Under the pieces are notes generated by a model. The model made no database searches. It was not told the origin of the DNA and saw only the letters and a list, made by a program, of their open reading frames with translations. From the NCBI GenBank assembly GCA_023229245.1, contig JALNZU010000002.1, forward strand, positions 62,001 through 126,000: 64,000 bases of DNA, in the 5' to 3' direction. The stretch's first letter is position 1; each line of letters opens with the position of its first letter. Below are positions 27,901-35,550 of the stretch, one piece after another. Made by a program: the position numbers and the translations under genes. The stretch is from Bacteroidales bacterium (GTDB taxonomy: Bacteria > Bacteroidota > Bacteroidia > Bacteroidales > F082).

Positions 27901-29469
27901 TGCTTGGATGATATGTTGAAATCGTTCACCAGCAAAGGCAGTTTGTGTGTTGGCGTCGTACGAAAGATATCCTTTAGCAGCCAGCCTCAAAAACAATGCG
28001 ATGATCTGCTCTGGAGGCTTGCGCATATATTCGGCCACCCATGCAGCTTTCAAAACACCTTTAGTGTTGTATTCACGCATGTAATCGTCTAACAAATAAA
28101 CCGGATGCCGATCGTCTATACCTAACAAATTATTAAAATACTCATCGGAAAAGAGCTTAAGAGATTCGATACGTGCCACGCTCACAGATGACAAGCCTTC
28201 CATCTGCCTAAAATCGATGCTATCGCTACGAATATCCCAATACATGGCTTCGGTATATAGATTCACCTGATGATACGTATCTATAAAAGGAGCATCGCCT
28301 ATACCTTTTACAGATCTGTTTAAGGTAAGAAAATGGGTATTGTGGTCGTAACGCATCCAAAGCCCGGCATGATACAAGGAATCTTGTCCAAGATAAATAG
28401 TTAAAGATGCATTTTCCGATTGAATACGATTATTTGTCAGCACAAAAAGTTCCGATCGCAATACAACTTGTTTTTTCTTTCCACGCTTGATCAGCACCGA
28501 GCAAGCCTCATTATTGTTAGCTGTTCCATAAATCTGTAATCCTTCTATCCGTATGCTTCCGTTGAAGTCTATTTCAGGAAAAACATTTCGGATCTCAAGG
28601 TCAGATAGATAAACTTGAAATTTAGGGTATTGGGTTTTTGAGGTTGGTGGCCCACTGAATACCTTATCCTGAAACTGCCCTAACATAGGTCTTTCAAAAT
28701 ATTTCGGAAAAAAAAGTAAAGCTGAGTCAGCCTGAATTGAGGGGAGTGTCAGATCAATGGTAAAAGACTGTAGCAGCACATATTGTTCTTCTTCTTTTAT
28801 CTGAAAGCGCTGCCAGGAAGCCTGCCCACCTTTGCCATTGAAGTACATAGAATGAAAATGCAGACGTCCCTTAGTGTTGCGTATAAGTATGCTATCGCGA
28901 CGGCTTGGTGAAACTAATTGCAGCTGATCAAGTTCTGCAAACAAAGCTGTGTCACGCGAAAAATAAAAACTACCTTCACGCATATACCAGGCTGTTGAAC
29001 CTTTACCACCTAATTTGCTATGTAATGCCAGTTCGATGCTTCTGTTCAAGAAGTTCTCAAAAAATTTTATCTTTTTGCTGTCGGCAAGAACCAATACCTC
29101 TTCCATCCATGCCGATAAACTTGCTTGCGACTGTCCGGCTCTTGCAAAAGCTAAAGCTGATTGAACAATGTTATATAAATGAGGGAAAGTCTTGAAACCA
29201 TTCGCATCTAACACCTCAGGCAGACTATCCCAAAATGGAAGAGTAGTACGCAATGCTGACGAACGCTCCCATTCGGTAGTGAAATCTGCTACCAACTCAT
29301 TGGCTCGTTGCAGCATGGCTTTTTGACTGACATCTAACAGCCGCTCCCGAATCTTGTCGGGAAAATGACTGATAACTGCATCGCGCCTTTGTGCTATAAG
29401 CTGTGTACCTGTCAACATGAGCAGTAACCACCAAACCAGCATGAAAGGAAAAAATCGGACAGGCCTCAT
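24988..29469 (-). CDS. giant exported protein of unknown function
   Basis: 1493 residues with a signal peptide (about 1-27, ending TQLIAQ). After an alpha-helical N-terminal part (about 30-180) nearly everything is short alternating hydrophobic and polar strands, as in a long beta-rich envelope protein. A small winged-helix-like patch stands out near 465-505 (AAWVAEYMRKPPEQIIALFLRLAAKGYLSYD). The C-terminus (about 1360-1490) is more conserved-looking, with VFSELKLKWVPDSRAFVS and ISFYLMVNARQWYFFSYKTG. I recognise no named domain. The gene starts 19 bp after prmA and is probably in the tpiA-prmA transcript. Because it is found with housekeeping genes, an envelope-maintenance role is a guess. 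Confidence 0.7.
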   Translation of the reverse strand: MRPVRFFPFMLVWWLLLMLTGTQLIAQRRDAVISHFPDKIRERLLDVSQKAMLQRANELVADFTTEWERSSALRTTLPFWDSLPEVLDANGFKTFPHLYNIVQSALAFARAGQSQASLSAWMEEVLVLADSKKIKFFENFLNRSIELALHSKLGGKGSTAWYMREGSFYFSRDTALFAELDQLQLVSPSRRDSILIRNTKGRLHFHSMYFNGKGGQASWQRFQIKEEEQYVLLQSFTIDLTLPSIQADSALLFFPKYFERPMLGQFQDKVFSGPPTSKTQYPKFQVYLSDLEIRNVFPEIDFNGSIRIEGLQIYGTANNNEACSVLIKRGKKKQVVLRSELFVLTNNRIQSENASLTIYLGQDSLYHAGLWMRYDHNTHFLTLNRSVKGIGDAPFIDTYHQVNLYTEAMYWDIRSDSIDFRQMEGLSSVSVARIESLKLFSDEYFNNLLGIDDRHPVYLLDDYMREYNTKGVLKAAWVAEYMRKPPEQIIALFLRLAAKGYLSYDANTQTAFAGERFQHIIQAKAGRSDYDLIAIQSHTTGRNPNLRLDLNSNDMTINGVEEIVLSEAHGVQLFPEQHTIQMKQNRDFVFSGLVSAGLFDFYAREASFEYDPFKLNFTFVDSMSFVVKERNQDTDKPFPEYVKVKNVLSNLTGTLYIDEPDNKSGRMQLARYPGFTSTGESYVYFDHPATQQGSLKREDFYYVVDPFEIDSLDNFSTDNLHFDGYLNSAGIFPVFRQPLIVMEDYSLGFEHITPEEGYPIYGGTGKYMQSISLSNQGLHGWGALHYLTSETYSKDFIFYPDSVAAIADEVHISMQRQVPEFPDGIGTELQMRWDIKQELMSFHTIEHDFQLYDRNKFYGTLSLRPGGLTGDGDIRFGQAQLQSNYFQFLSMSFGADTADFRLFPPQGKKEAFMATAYKTFVDYEQRQAIFEHLDDNSKLSFPFNRYYCTLDEAVWMMDEQRIRLNNNKVEGRYNFEALSLRDIMDLDLQGSVFVSEHPQQDSLAFFCLQADYDLNEYAIVARDVKIIQVADAAVFPTDGIVTILEDAAMKPLESATIITDMTSKMHQINQAKVAIHSSKRYTASGLYTYSNLNDEKFVLNMPEITVSDQGHTQGKAVIQAQDGFYLSPWFAFSGEALLDAATPYLRFNGGVQLMHSCMPQELPWIRFDTIIDPMNVSIPIHNGLVDIHGKPINNGLYYATVNDSYYAAFLQEPKGADKAAAFIGGTLVYDRSQSAYHIMQTEAGIDKAVLSMHTNRCVIEGKSAIDLDLKTGHLDLDIYGDFIYKIIPDSLYLNVFARLSFPFDDKLLASMADSLNAANLPGAVLNQGNYLPALRNLINGNEADRISNEVALYGAPRKIPEALQPYIVFSELKLKWVPDSRAFVSVGANALANILKTGSNKIIDGFLEIEKSRAGDGISFYLMVNARQWYFFSYKTGVMQALSSSDLFNTDLMKIKQDKRVVNDPAKGGRYEYIIATRRKMVDFLRKMQSMEL

Positions 29470-29488
29470 GACAGCTTATTATCGTAAA

Positions 29489-30322
29489 TTATTTTACAAA
29501 CATAGCAGCCACCCAGTTGTTTTTAGATTCATGGCGTACATATTTCAGGTTATAATGGGTTGCTTCCTGTTGGATCATTTCAAGGTCTTCGGTATAAAAC
29601 CCGCTTAGCAGCAGATATCCTTTCTCAGTTAGAGAAGTCGCATAGCTTCCCATATCATGAAGCAATATCTGACGATTGATATTGGCTATTATCACATCAA
29701 ACACACGTCCTATGAGCAGTGCTGCATCCCCTTCTTCCACGATGATATCGGGCTCTTCATTCAGCAATATATTTTCGCTTGCATTGCGGTAGGCCCATGG
29801 ATCATTATCTATAGCCACTACTTCCGAAGCACCTAATTTTCTAGCTAATATGGCTAAAACAGCTGTGCCACATCCCATATCTAATACCTTTTTACCAGCT
29901 AAAGGGATATCGAACAAAAGTTGAAGCATCTGAGCTGTTGTTTCGTGATGAGCTGTTCCAAACGACATCTTAGGTTCTATCAGCAGGTCGAATTCAAAAG
30001 ACGGGTCTTTGGCATGAAATGGAGCTCGTATGCGACAGCGATCATTTATGACAACCGCTTCGTAAGATGCTTCCCAACTTGCGTTCCAGTTTTGGTCTGG
30101 CAGTGGTTCAGCCTGAACGAAGCTTACCATGCGATATAAGTCATTGCTAAGGAGCCGGTAAATATGATCTATCTGAAATTGTTCGGTTGAAATATAGGCT
30201 TTCAGTATATCAGGCTCTTCCTCCATAAAGCTTTCGTATCCTAACTTCAGCAGCTCGCTGATCATCAAGTCTGACACTGAAGTATCTGCATTGATTTTCA
30301 AGGTAAGCTCCATCCAGCTCAT
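29489..30322 (-). CDS. prmA: ribosomal protein L11 methyltransferase
   Basis: 277-residue SAM-dependent methyltransferase that trimethylates ribosomal protein L11. The N-terminal ~100 residues form the L11-recognition domain (MELTLKINADTSVSDLM start). The class I methyltransferase core follows, with KKVLDMGCGTAVLAILARKLGA (SAM-binding Gly-rich loop), VVAIDNDPWAYRNASENILLN (acidic ribose-binding end) and FDVIIANINRQIL (the N-I-N motif of the PrmA active site). Start at ATG 30322 or 30313. Only 3 bp separate it from the tpiA stop, so the two are in one operon. Confidence 0.92.
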   Translation of the reverse strand: MSWMELTLKINADTSVSDLMISELLKLGYESFMEEEPDILKAYISTEQFQIDHIYRLLSNDLYRMVSFVQAEPLPDQNWNASWEASYEAVVINDRCRIRAPFHAKDPSFEFDLLIEPKMSFGTAHHETTAQMLQLLFDIPLAGKKVLDMGCGTAVLAILARKLGASEVVAIDNDPWAYRNASENILLNEEPDIIVEEGDAALLIGRVFDVIIANINRQILLHDMGSYATSLTEKGYLLLSGFYTEDLEMIQQEATHYNLKYVRHESKNNWVAAMFVK

Positions 30323-30325
30323 AGC

Positions 30326-31087
30326 TTATTGTGCATTCTTACAGATGGTAAAAAACTCGGTAGCATTAAGTGAGGCACCACCTATCAGACCACCATCAAC
30401 TCCGGGCTGCGAAAATATCTGATTCGCATTTTGTGCGTTACAACTGCCGCCATATAAAATTTTCGTCCTATCAGCCACGTCCTGATGATACCGTTCTGCT
30501 ATCAGACTTCTGATATACGCATGCATCTCGGCAGCTTGCTCGGGTAAGGCTGTCATGCCTGTCCCTATAGCCCAAACCGGCTCATAAGCAATGATCACTT
30601 TCTCAAACTCATTGGTATCTAAATGAAACAAGCCATGACGTACTTGTTTGCGAACTACCTGATGATGTTTGCCTGCCTCCCTTTCGGGTAATAACTCACC
30701 TACACAAAAGATAGGTATCAACTCGTTTGCCAAAGCCTGGTTGACCTTAGCGGTGAGTATTTTCTCTTCTTCATGAAAATATTTTCTGCGTTCGCTATGG
30801 CCTATAATACAATGACTTACTCCCATAGATTTAAGCATTCCTGCTGAAACCTCGCCGGTATAGGCACCGGCCTGAAAAGAGCTGATATTTTGAGCTCCAA
30901 CTTTAAAGCTGCTCTCGGCAGCATAGTCGCCCGCCATCTCTAAATACGGAAAGGGAGGACAAACGATGATATCAGTCTGAAGCTCTTCCTCTTCTGAGAG
31001 CAAGTCGATGAACTCTTCTATGAGCTCTTCAGCCTCCTGAAATGATAAATTCATCTTCCAGTTTGCGGCTACAATTTTTTTACGCAT
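30326..31087 (-). CDS. tpiA: triosephosphate isomerase
   Basis: 253-residue glycolytic enzyme interconverting dihydroxyacetone phosphate and glyceraldehyde 3-phosphate. The active site is complete: Lys11 in AANWKMN, His97 in IIGHSERR, Glu169 in IIAYEPVWAIGTG, and the phosphate-binding ILYGGSCNAQNA and GVDGGLIGGASL loops. It leads the minus-strand run tpiA-prmA-(1493-residue gene), with its own promoter about 80 bp upstream. Confidence 0.97.
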   Translation of the reverse strand: MRKKIVAANWKMNLSFQEAEELIEEFIDLLSEEEELQTDIIVCPPFPYLEMAGDYAAESSFKVGAQNISSFQAGAYTGEVSAGMLKSMGVSHCIIGHSERRKYFHEEEKILTAKVNQALANELIPIFCVGELLPEREAGKHHQVVRKQVRHGLFHLDTNEFEKVIIAYEPVWAIGTGMTALPEQAAEMHAYIRSLIAERYHQDVADRTKILYGGSCNAQNANQIFSQPGVDGGLIGGASLNATEFFTICKNAQ

Positions 31088-31374
31088 ACGCTAAGATTTT
31101 AAATGATAATGATTAGTAAGCTGACCTTTTGCTGAGGAGAATAAACTCCTTGTCAAGAATATGTACAAAATTATTAATAATTATAATGGCACGCACAAGG
31201 AATCCAAGATGGGAGTGGATGAATACAGCTCAGACGATCTAAAGCAACGAATTTCAAGCATATTTCAATGGATATACTTTGCTTGACATAGTTCACAGCC
31301 AAATGCCCTAACCATTGATGCAGAGAAAGATATTTTCATAAGCTTGAACAGAAGAATCCAAAAGGCTGAGCTTG
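31088..31374 (-). promoter_or_regulatory. intergenic region with tpiA promoter
   Basis: 287 bp. On the minus strand TTG (31197-31195) and TAATTTTG (31173-31166) are 21 bp apart, which fits a Bacteroidota promoter with a leader of about 70 nt. The remainder (31198-31374) holds no gene I can support; it lies past the stop of the DoxX-like gene. Confidence 0.6.
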
Positions 31375-32502
31375 TCAATCAGGATACCGTTCAGGCATAT
31401 TTTCAATAATTCGTTGCAATTTATTTTCATCAGGGAAATCGTTATAATGCCATTTCCCAGCAACATATCCGTTGTAAAACAGCATCAATCCAGGGTTTGA
31501 ACGTATCATAGTTTTCAGCACTATGTCGTCAGCGAAGAAGGTATCGGTATGCATGCCATACTGATTGATTAGTTGTTCCGCTTCTTCGGGCAGGTTAGAA
31601 GTAAGTACGACTAAAGGTATTGCAAGCTCTATACTTGATTTTTCTACAGCAGCTATGCGTTTCATGCCTCTATCCGATGCAGTGGTGAGATCAGGTGCCA
31701 CGACAACCAAAATGCCAGGGCTCTGCAGTATCAGATCAGTGAAGTCGTTTCCATTGGCATCTTCTGCCATCAGGTTATGAATTAACTCATCCTGGTCTTT
31801 TTCTATCCGTTGATCTACAAACTCCCATTGGCTCATCCATATAGAATCGTTCCATGGAAAATCGGGAGAAAGGTATTCTTGTCGGTCTCCGCTAACTTTA
31901 TTTTGATATATCACATATACCCTGTCATCAGCTGTTTCATTAGCTGTCATTTTGTTACCAAGCTTCCATTCTCTGAAATCTATCAACGGAAGATGCATAG
32001 AGTAGTAATAAGAAAAAGCTGAAAACCCAATAAGAAATGCCAATGTTGTTATAGTTTGTCGTTTAGGATTTAGAAAAGGGCTAAATTTATTCCGGTTACA
32101 AAATATCCATACTGTTGGTGCCATCAGTATCAGGTTCTTATAAAATGTAGCCCAATTCGACAATTTAATGGCATCGCCAAAGCAGCCGCAATCCGGTACA
32201 GGATCGTAAAGTGCATCATAAAAGGTGAGCAGGGTAAAAAACGACATCATCAACAGCAACAGCCATGCTGTCAGTTGCATACGAAGGTTGAACAACAGAG
32301 CTGCTCCTATAGCAAACTCAACCGCACAAAGCAGTATGGATAAGAACAACGCATATCCATTAGCCCATTCCATGCCATAAACCATGAAATAATCTTCAAG
32401 TTTATACGCTGTCCCCCAAGGGTCAACACCTTTCACAAAGCCTGAGAAAACAAATACCGCTCCGGTTAGTAACCGGCTTAAATTATTCAGGAGTAGCTTC
32501 AT
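31375..32502 (-). CDS. DoxX/MauE-like membrane protein with C-terminal soluble domain
   Basis: 375 residues from the ATG at 32502 (MKLLLNNLSRLL); the longer frame would need a GTG. The N-terminal half has four to five membrane helices of the DoxX type (LLTGAVFVFSGFVKGVDPWGTAYKLEDYF). It carries the DCGCFGDA loop typical of MauE-like proteins, which suggests redox-active cysteines. The C-terminal ~185 residues look like a thioredoxin-like domain without a CxxC (GILVVVAPDLTTASDRGMKRIAAVE). The same protein follows DUF1599 in many Bacteroidales (known as BT_3928 family). Its stop-start distance to DUF1599 is short, so the two form an operon. Role unknown. Confidence 0.82.
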   Translation of the reverse strand: MKLLLNNLSRLLTGAVFVFSGFVKGVDPWGTAYKLEDYFMVYGMEWANGYALFLSILLCAVEFAIGAALLFNLRMQLTAWLLLLMMSFFTLLTFYDALYDPVPDCGCFGDAIKLSNWATFYKNLILMAPTVWIFCNRNKFSPFLNPKRQTITTLAFLIGFSAFSYYYSMHLPLIDFREWKLGNKMTANETADDRVYVIYQNKVSGDRQEYLSPDFPWNDSIWMSQWEFVDQRIEKDQDELIHNLMAEDANGNDFTDLILQSPGILVVVAPDLTTASDRGMKRIAAVEKSSIELAIPLVVLTSNLPEEAEQLINQYGMHTDTFFADDIVLKTMIRSNPGLMLFYNGYVAGKWHYNDFPDENKLQRIIENMPERYPD

Positions 32503-32517
32503 TCCATTCACAGATTT

Positions 32518-33063
32518 TTATGGCTTGGATAAAAGGATCAGCGCAAAGACAGCATAATTGATGATATCGAAAAAATTCGCATCAATCCCTTCCGATACTC
32601 TTGTTTCGCCTTGGTTATCTTCTATCTGTTTGATGCGTAACAACTTCATCAATATTATATCTGTCAACGAACTAATTCGCATATTGCGCCATGCTTCGTC
32701 ATAATCGTGATTTTTTCTTTGCATCAACTCATAGGCTTCGTGTAGGGTTTGTTCAAAATAATTTACCGCTTGTTGTGGGTCTAAATCAGGTTTTTCGGTT
32801 TCGCCCAATTTCAGTTGTATGACAGCCATAGCTGCATAGTTGATGATAGCTGTAAATTCTGCTTCCTGATTATCGGCTACCATCTGGGTTTGTTTTTGTT
32901 GCAAGCTTCTGATGCGCCTTGCTTTGATATAAATTTGGTCGGTAAGCGATGCGATCCTCAAAACACGCCATGCTGCTCCGTAGTCATCCATTTTAGCTGT
33001 AAAGATTGATTTACAATGGTCGAAAATCTGTAGAACCTGTATCGAGGTATCGCTTGCTGTCAT
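32518..33063 (-). CDS. DUF1599 protein (tandem repeat)
   Basis: 181 residues, helical and cytoplasmic. It consists of two similar halves: KMDDYGAAWRVLRIASLTDQIYIKARRIRSLQ (about 20-52) and RKNHDYDEAWRNMRISSLTDIILMKLLRIKQIE (about 116-148). Each is followed by a FxxIINYA(V/M)(M/F)A segment. This is the hallmark of DUF1599, a family restricted mostly to Bacteroidota with no known activity; the DY-E-AW pattern resembles nucleotide-pyrophosphohydrolase-like helical folds, which is only a suggestion. It is divergent from folP, sharing a 42-bp promoter region. Confidence 0.85.
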   Translation of the reverse strand: MTASDTSIQVLQIFDHCKSIFTAKMDDYGAAWRVLRIASLTDQIYIKARRIRSLQQKQTQMVADNQEAEFTAIINYAAMAVIQLKLGETEKPDLDPQQAVNYFEQTLHEAYELMQRKNHDYDEAWRNMRISSLTDIILMKLLRIKQIEDNQGETRVSEGIDANFFDIINYAVFALILLSKP

Positions 33064-33081
33064 ATTGATAAAAATCCTTCC

Positions 33082-33099
33082 TATTTTTGTGCAAAATTA
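33082..33099. promoter_or_regulatory. face-to-face -7 elements for folP and DUF1599
   Basis: TATTTTTG on the plus strand (33082-33089) serves folP. CAAAATTA (33092-33099) reads TAATTTTG on the minus strand and serves DUF1599. They form an imperfect palindrome with a 2-bp spacer in a 42-bp gap, so the two transcripts would begin across one another. Confidence 0.55.
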
Positions 33100-33105
33100 C
33101 ATTTT

Positions 33106-34035
33106 ATGCATGAATCCACAGACCCTATGCATTGGACGGCTAAAAATACTGCCTTTTCTCGTACTTTATCAATAGAATTTAACGGAAAACGTATTCATAA
33201 GTCCGGTCCTTTACTTATGGGTATCATCAATATCACACCTGATTCATTTTATCCGGGCAGCAGATTTCAGGAGGCACATAGCATATTGGCACAAGTGGAG
33301 AAGATGCTCAACGAGGGTGCTGATATTATTGACATAGGTGCTTTTTCGACCCGGCCCGGAGCAGCCGAAGTTAGTGAAGCCGATGAACTTAAGCGGATTA
33401 TACCCAAGCTGAGGATGATCCTCTCTTACTTTCCTGATGCATTTCTTTCGGTTGACACTTACCGTTCGGCAGTAGCACAGCAAGCGATACAAGCCGGAGC
33501 TAATATGATCAACGATATTTCTGGTGGCAGCTTCGACCCACATATGCCCCAACTGATAGGTAGCTTAAACGTCCCATTTATACTGATGCATATTCATGGC
33601 AGGCCACAAACTATGCAGAAAAACCCATTACAAAAAGATCAGGTAGTAGATTCCGTACGCTCTTTTTTCGAATTTCAACAAAAATTGTTTGAACAAAAAG
33701 GAGCACAACAACTGATCTTTGATCCTGGCTTTGGATTTGGAAAAACTGTTGATGCAAATTATACTTTATTATCTTCTTTACACAGACTTCGTTCTGGCGA
33801 TTATCCTCTGTTAGTAGGTGTCTCACGTAAGTCAATGATATATAAAACTCTTAAAACGACTACCACAGAAGCACTGAATGGCTCAACTGTGTTACATACC
33901 TTAGCTGTCATGGGGGGAGCCGATATACTTCGGGTGCACGATGTGAGAGAAGCAGCAGAAGTGCTCCGGTTGTGCCATAACTTTGCAACTAACTTATACG
34001 AATCTCCTATATATAAACCTACGCCCAAAACCTAA
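33106..34035 (+). CDS. folP: dihydropteroate synthase
   Basis: 309-residue folate enzyme condensing p-aminobenzoate with the pterin pyrophosphate; the target of sulfonamides. A TIM barrel is recognised from LLMGIINITPDSFYPGSR (both Asn and the flexible loop), GADIIDIGAFSTRPGA, DAFLSVDTYRSAVA, MINDISGG, FILMHIHGRPQTMQ and the C-terminal LLVGVSRKSMI (Lys/Arg). The N-terminal ~30 residues extend ahead of the barrel, so ATG 33127 is an alternative start. Only 3 bp precede the cdaA gene; the folP-cdaA pair is a standing arrangement in Bacteroidota. Confidence 0.95.
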   Translation: MHESTDPMHWTAKNTAFSRTLSIEFNGKRIHKSGPLLMGIINITPDSFYPGSRFQEAHSILAQVEKMLNEGADIIDIGAFSTRPGAAEVSEADELKRIIPKLRMILSYFPDAFLSVDTYRSAVAQQAIQAGANMINDISGGSFDPHMPQLIGSLNVPFILMHIHGRPQTMQKNPLQKDQVVDSVRSFFEFQQKLFEQKGAQQLIFDPGFGFGKTVDANYTLLSSLHRLRSGDYPLLVGVSRKSMIYKTLKTTTTEALNGSTVLHTLAVMGGADILRVHDVREAAEVLRLCHNFATNLYESPIYKPTPKT

Positions 34036-34038
34036 GAT

Positions 34039-34839
34039 ATGATGATGGTAGAACTGCTATTTATAAGTCTGAAGTTAGTTGATATAATCGACATACTACT
34101 GTTAGCCAGCCTGTTATACTTGCTTTATTATCTTTTGCGTGGCACTGCTGCCATCAATATCTTTCTGGGGATAGTAACCATATTTCTGATATGGAAATTA
34201 GTATCTGTCCTGCAAATGGCCCTTCTTAGTGAAATCTTAGGTGCATTTGTCAGCGTAGGTTTTATTGCATTGATCATTATTTTTCAGCCCGAGATACGTC
34301 AGTTTTTACTTGCCTTAGGTACGCCTAAGTTTATGATCAAATATCGCAAACGGTTTTCTTTCCTTGGTACAAAATTCTTTGAATCCCAATCGAAAGAATG
34401 GCAGCATATCATCGCAAAATCTGTTTTCAGCCTGAGTGAAAAAAAGATGGGTGCTCTTTTAGTGGTCACCCGTCAACACAATCTTTTCGAATATTTGCAA
34501 AGCGGTATCCGGATTGATGCCATACTTTCACAAGCGTTGATAGAAAATATTTTCTTTAAAAACAGTCCTTTGCACGATGGGGCTATGATAGTCAGTCAGA
34601 ATACTATCAAAGCTGCAGGATGTATTTTACCGGTAACAAAAAAATTAGACCTTCAGGGAAGGCCCGGCCTACGGCACAGAGCAGGTATAGGTATCACAGA
34701 AGTGAGTGATGCCATTGCAATCATCGTATCGGAAGAAAGCAGCAAAGTAAGCATAGCACACGACGGAACTATAGAACCCGTACAATCGGAAGAGCAATTA
34801 TTAGAATTTTTTGATGGGTTAGGACTGAATATGGATTAA
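34039..34839 (+). CDS. cdaA: diadenylate cyclase CdaA
   Basis: 266-residue membrane enzyme making c-di-AMP from two ATP. About three N-terminal helices (5-85) are followed by the DAC (DisA_N) domain with the catalytic DGA at 180-182 (SPLHDGAMIV) and RHR at 212-214 (LRHRAGIGITE). c-di-AMP controls potassium and cell-wall homeostasis. Three Met codons at the start (34039, 34042, 34045) leave the exact N-terminus open. It is co-transcribed with folP; no CdaR or GlmM is next to it. Confidence 0.94.
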   Translation: MMMVELLFISLKLVDIIDILLLASLLYLLYYLLRGTAAINIFLGIVTIFLIWKLVSVLQMALLSEILGAFVSVGFIALIIIFQPEIRQFLLALGTPKFMIKYRKRFSFLGTKFFESQSKEWQHIIAKSVFSLSEKKMGALLVVTRQHNLFEYLQSGIRIDAILSQALIENIFFKNSPLHDGAMIVSQNTIKAAGCILPVTKKLDLQGRPGLRHRAGIGITEVSDAIAIIVSEESSKVSIAHDGTIEPVQSEEQLLEFFDGLGLNMD

Positions 34840-34880
34840 AGGTTTTTGTTAATAAGAAGTTTACACCAAAAATATTTTTT

Positions 34881-34888
34881 TAATTTTG
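34881..34888 (+). promoter_or_regulatory. -7 element ahead of the His-rich small gene
   Basis: TAATTTTG matches TAnnTTTG, 28 bp ahead of the TTG start at 34916, giving a leader of about 20 nt. It would initiate the efflux operon. Confidence 0.5.
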
Positions 34889-34915
34889 CGCTCAAATGCA
34901 TGATCCGATAAAGTT

Positions 34916-35338
34916 TTGAAGAAACAATTATCTATACATATGTTGACGCTTACAAGCTTTTTTATGCTTGTGTTGGCTATATTGCCCCATCATCACCATG
35001 CAGACGGTTTGTTTCACTTTTTTCCGGATAGCCCTGTTAAAAGTTCGTGCGAACTTCCGATCATCCCCAAAGAGAACGGCCATCATGAACACAGCAATTG
35101 TTTAATTGATAGGGTTTATACTATACAAACCAACGAACCGGCTAGCCGTTTTAAGACTATTGAGATAAAAATTCCGGGCTATCTGCTCACCTATACTGCT
35201 GTATTAGGTTCTGTTTTAAAAGATAATCTGCCCCTTTCAGGACTTCACTCTCCTTATCCCGATATTCACCTTACCTATCAGTCGCTGGTATACTCCAACA
35301 GCAATGGGCTTCGGGCTCCCCCCTTTCATCACTCCTGA
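34916..35338 (+). CDS. small His-rich periplasmic protein of a metal efflux locus
   Basis: 140 residues. The start is probably TTG 34916 (KKQLSIHM after Met), which supplies the basic n-region of a signal peptide ending near LPHHHHADG; ATG 34940 is an alternative. The His run HHHHAD directly after the membrane helix, HHEHSNC in the middle and FHHS at the end suggest metal binding. I know no function for it. Small His-rich proteins like this recur in front of CusBA/CzcBA-type pumps in Bacteroidota, so a metal sensor or chaperone role is inferred from position. It is about 210 bp upstream of the adaptor. Confidence 0.65.
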   Translation: MKKQLSIHMLTLTSFFMLVLAILPHHHHADGLFHFFPDSPVKSSCELPIIPKENGHHEHSNCLIDRVYTIQTNEPASRFKTIEIKIPGYLLTYTAVLGSVLKDNLPLSGLHSPYPDIHLTYQSLVYSNSNGLRAPPFHHS

Positions 35339-35550
35339 TCTATTTCTATTAAATAGGTCACACATATCTGTTTATCAGATACTTTCCTGAATTTTCATGT
35401 ATGTCTCTGCTTTCTTTTGATGATACACATCGCTGGTAATCAATCAAAGCTTAATGAGTTTGTAAACATACAAGACGTTTGGGAAAATGGATAAGTTCCA
35501 TCAGATTGATCTGTTGGAAGTTTATATCAGACACAAAAAATTTTACATCG

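Noticed and set aside
31198..31374. possible pseudogene fragment between tpiA and the DoxX-like gene
   Set aside because: No frame gives a recognisable protein piece on either strand.
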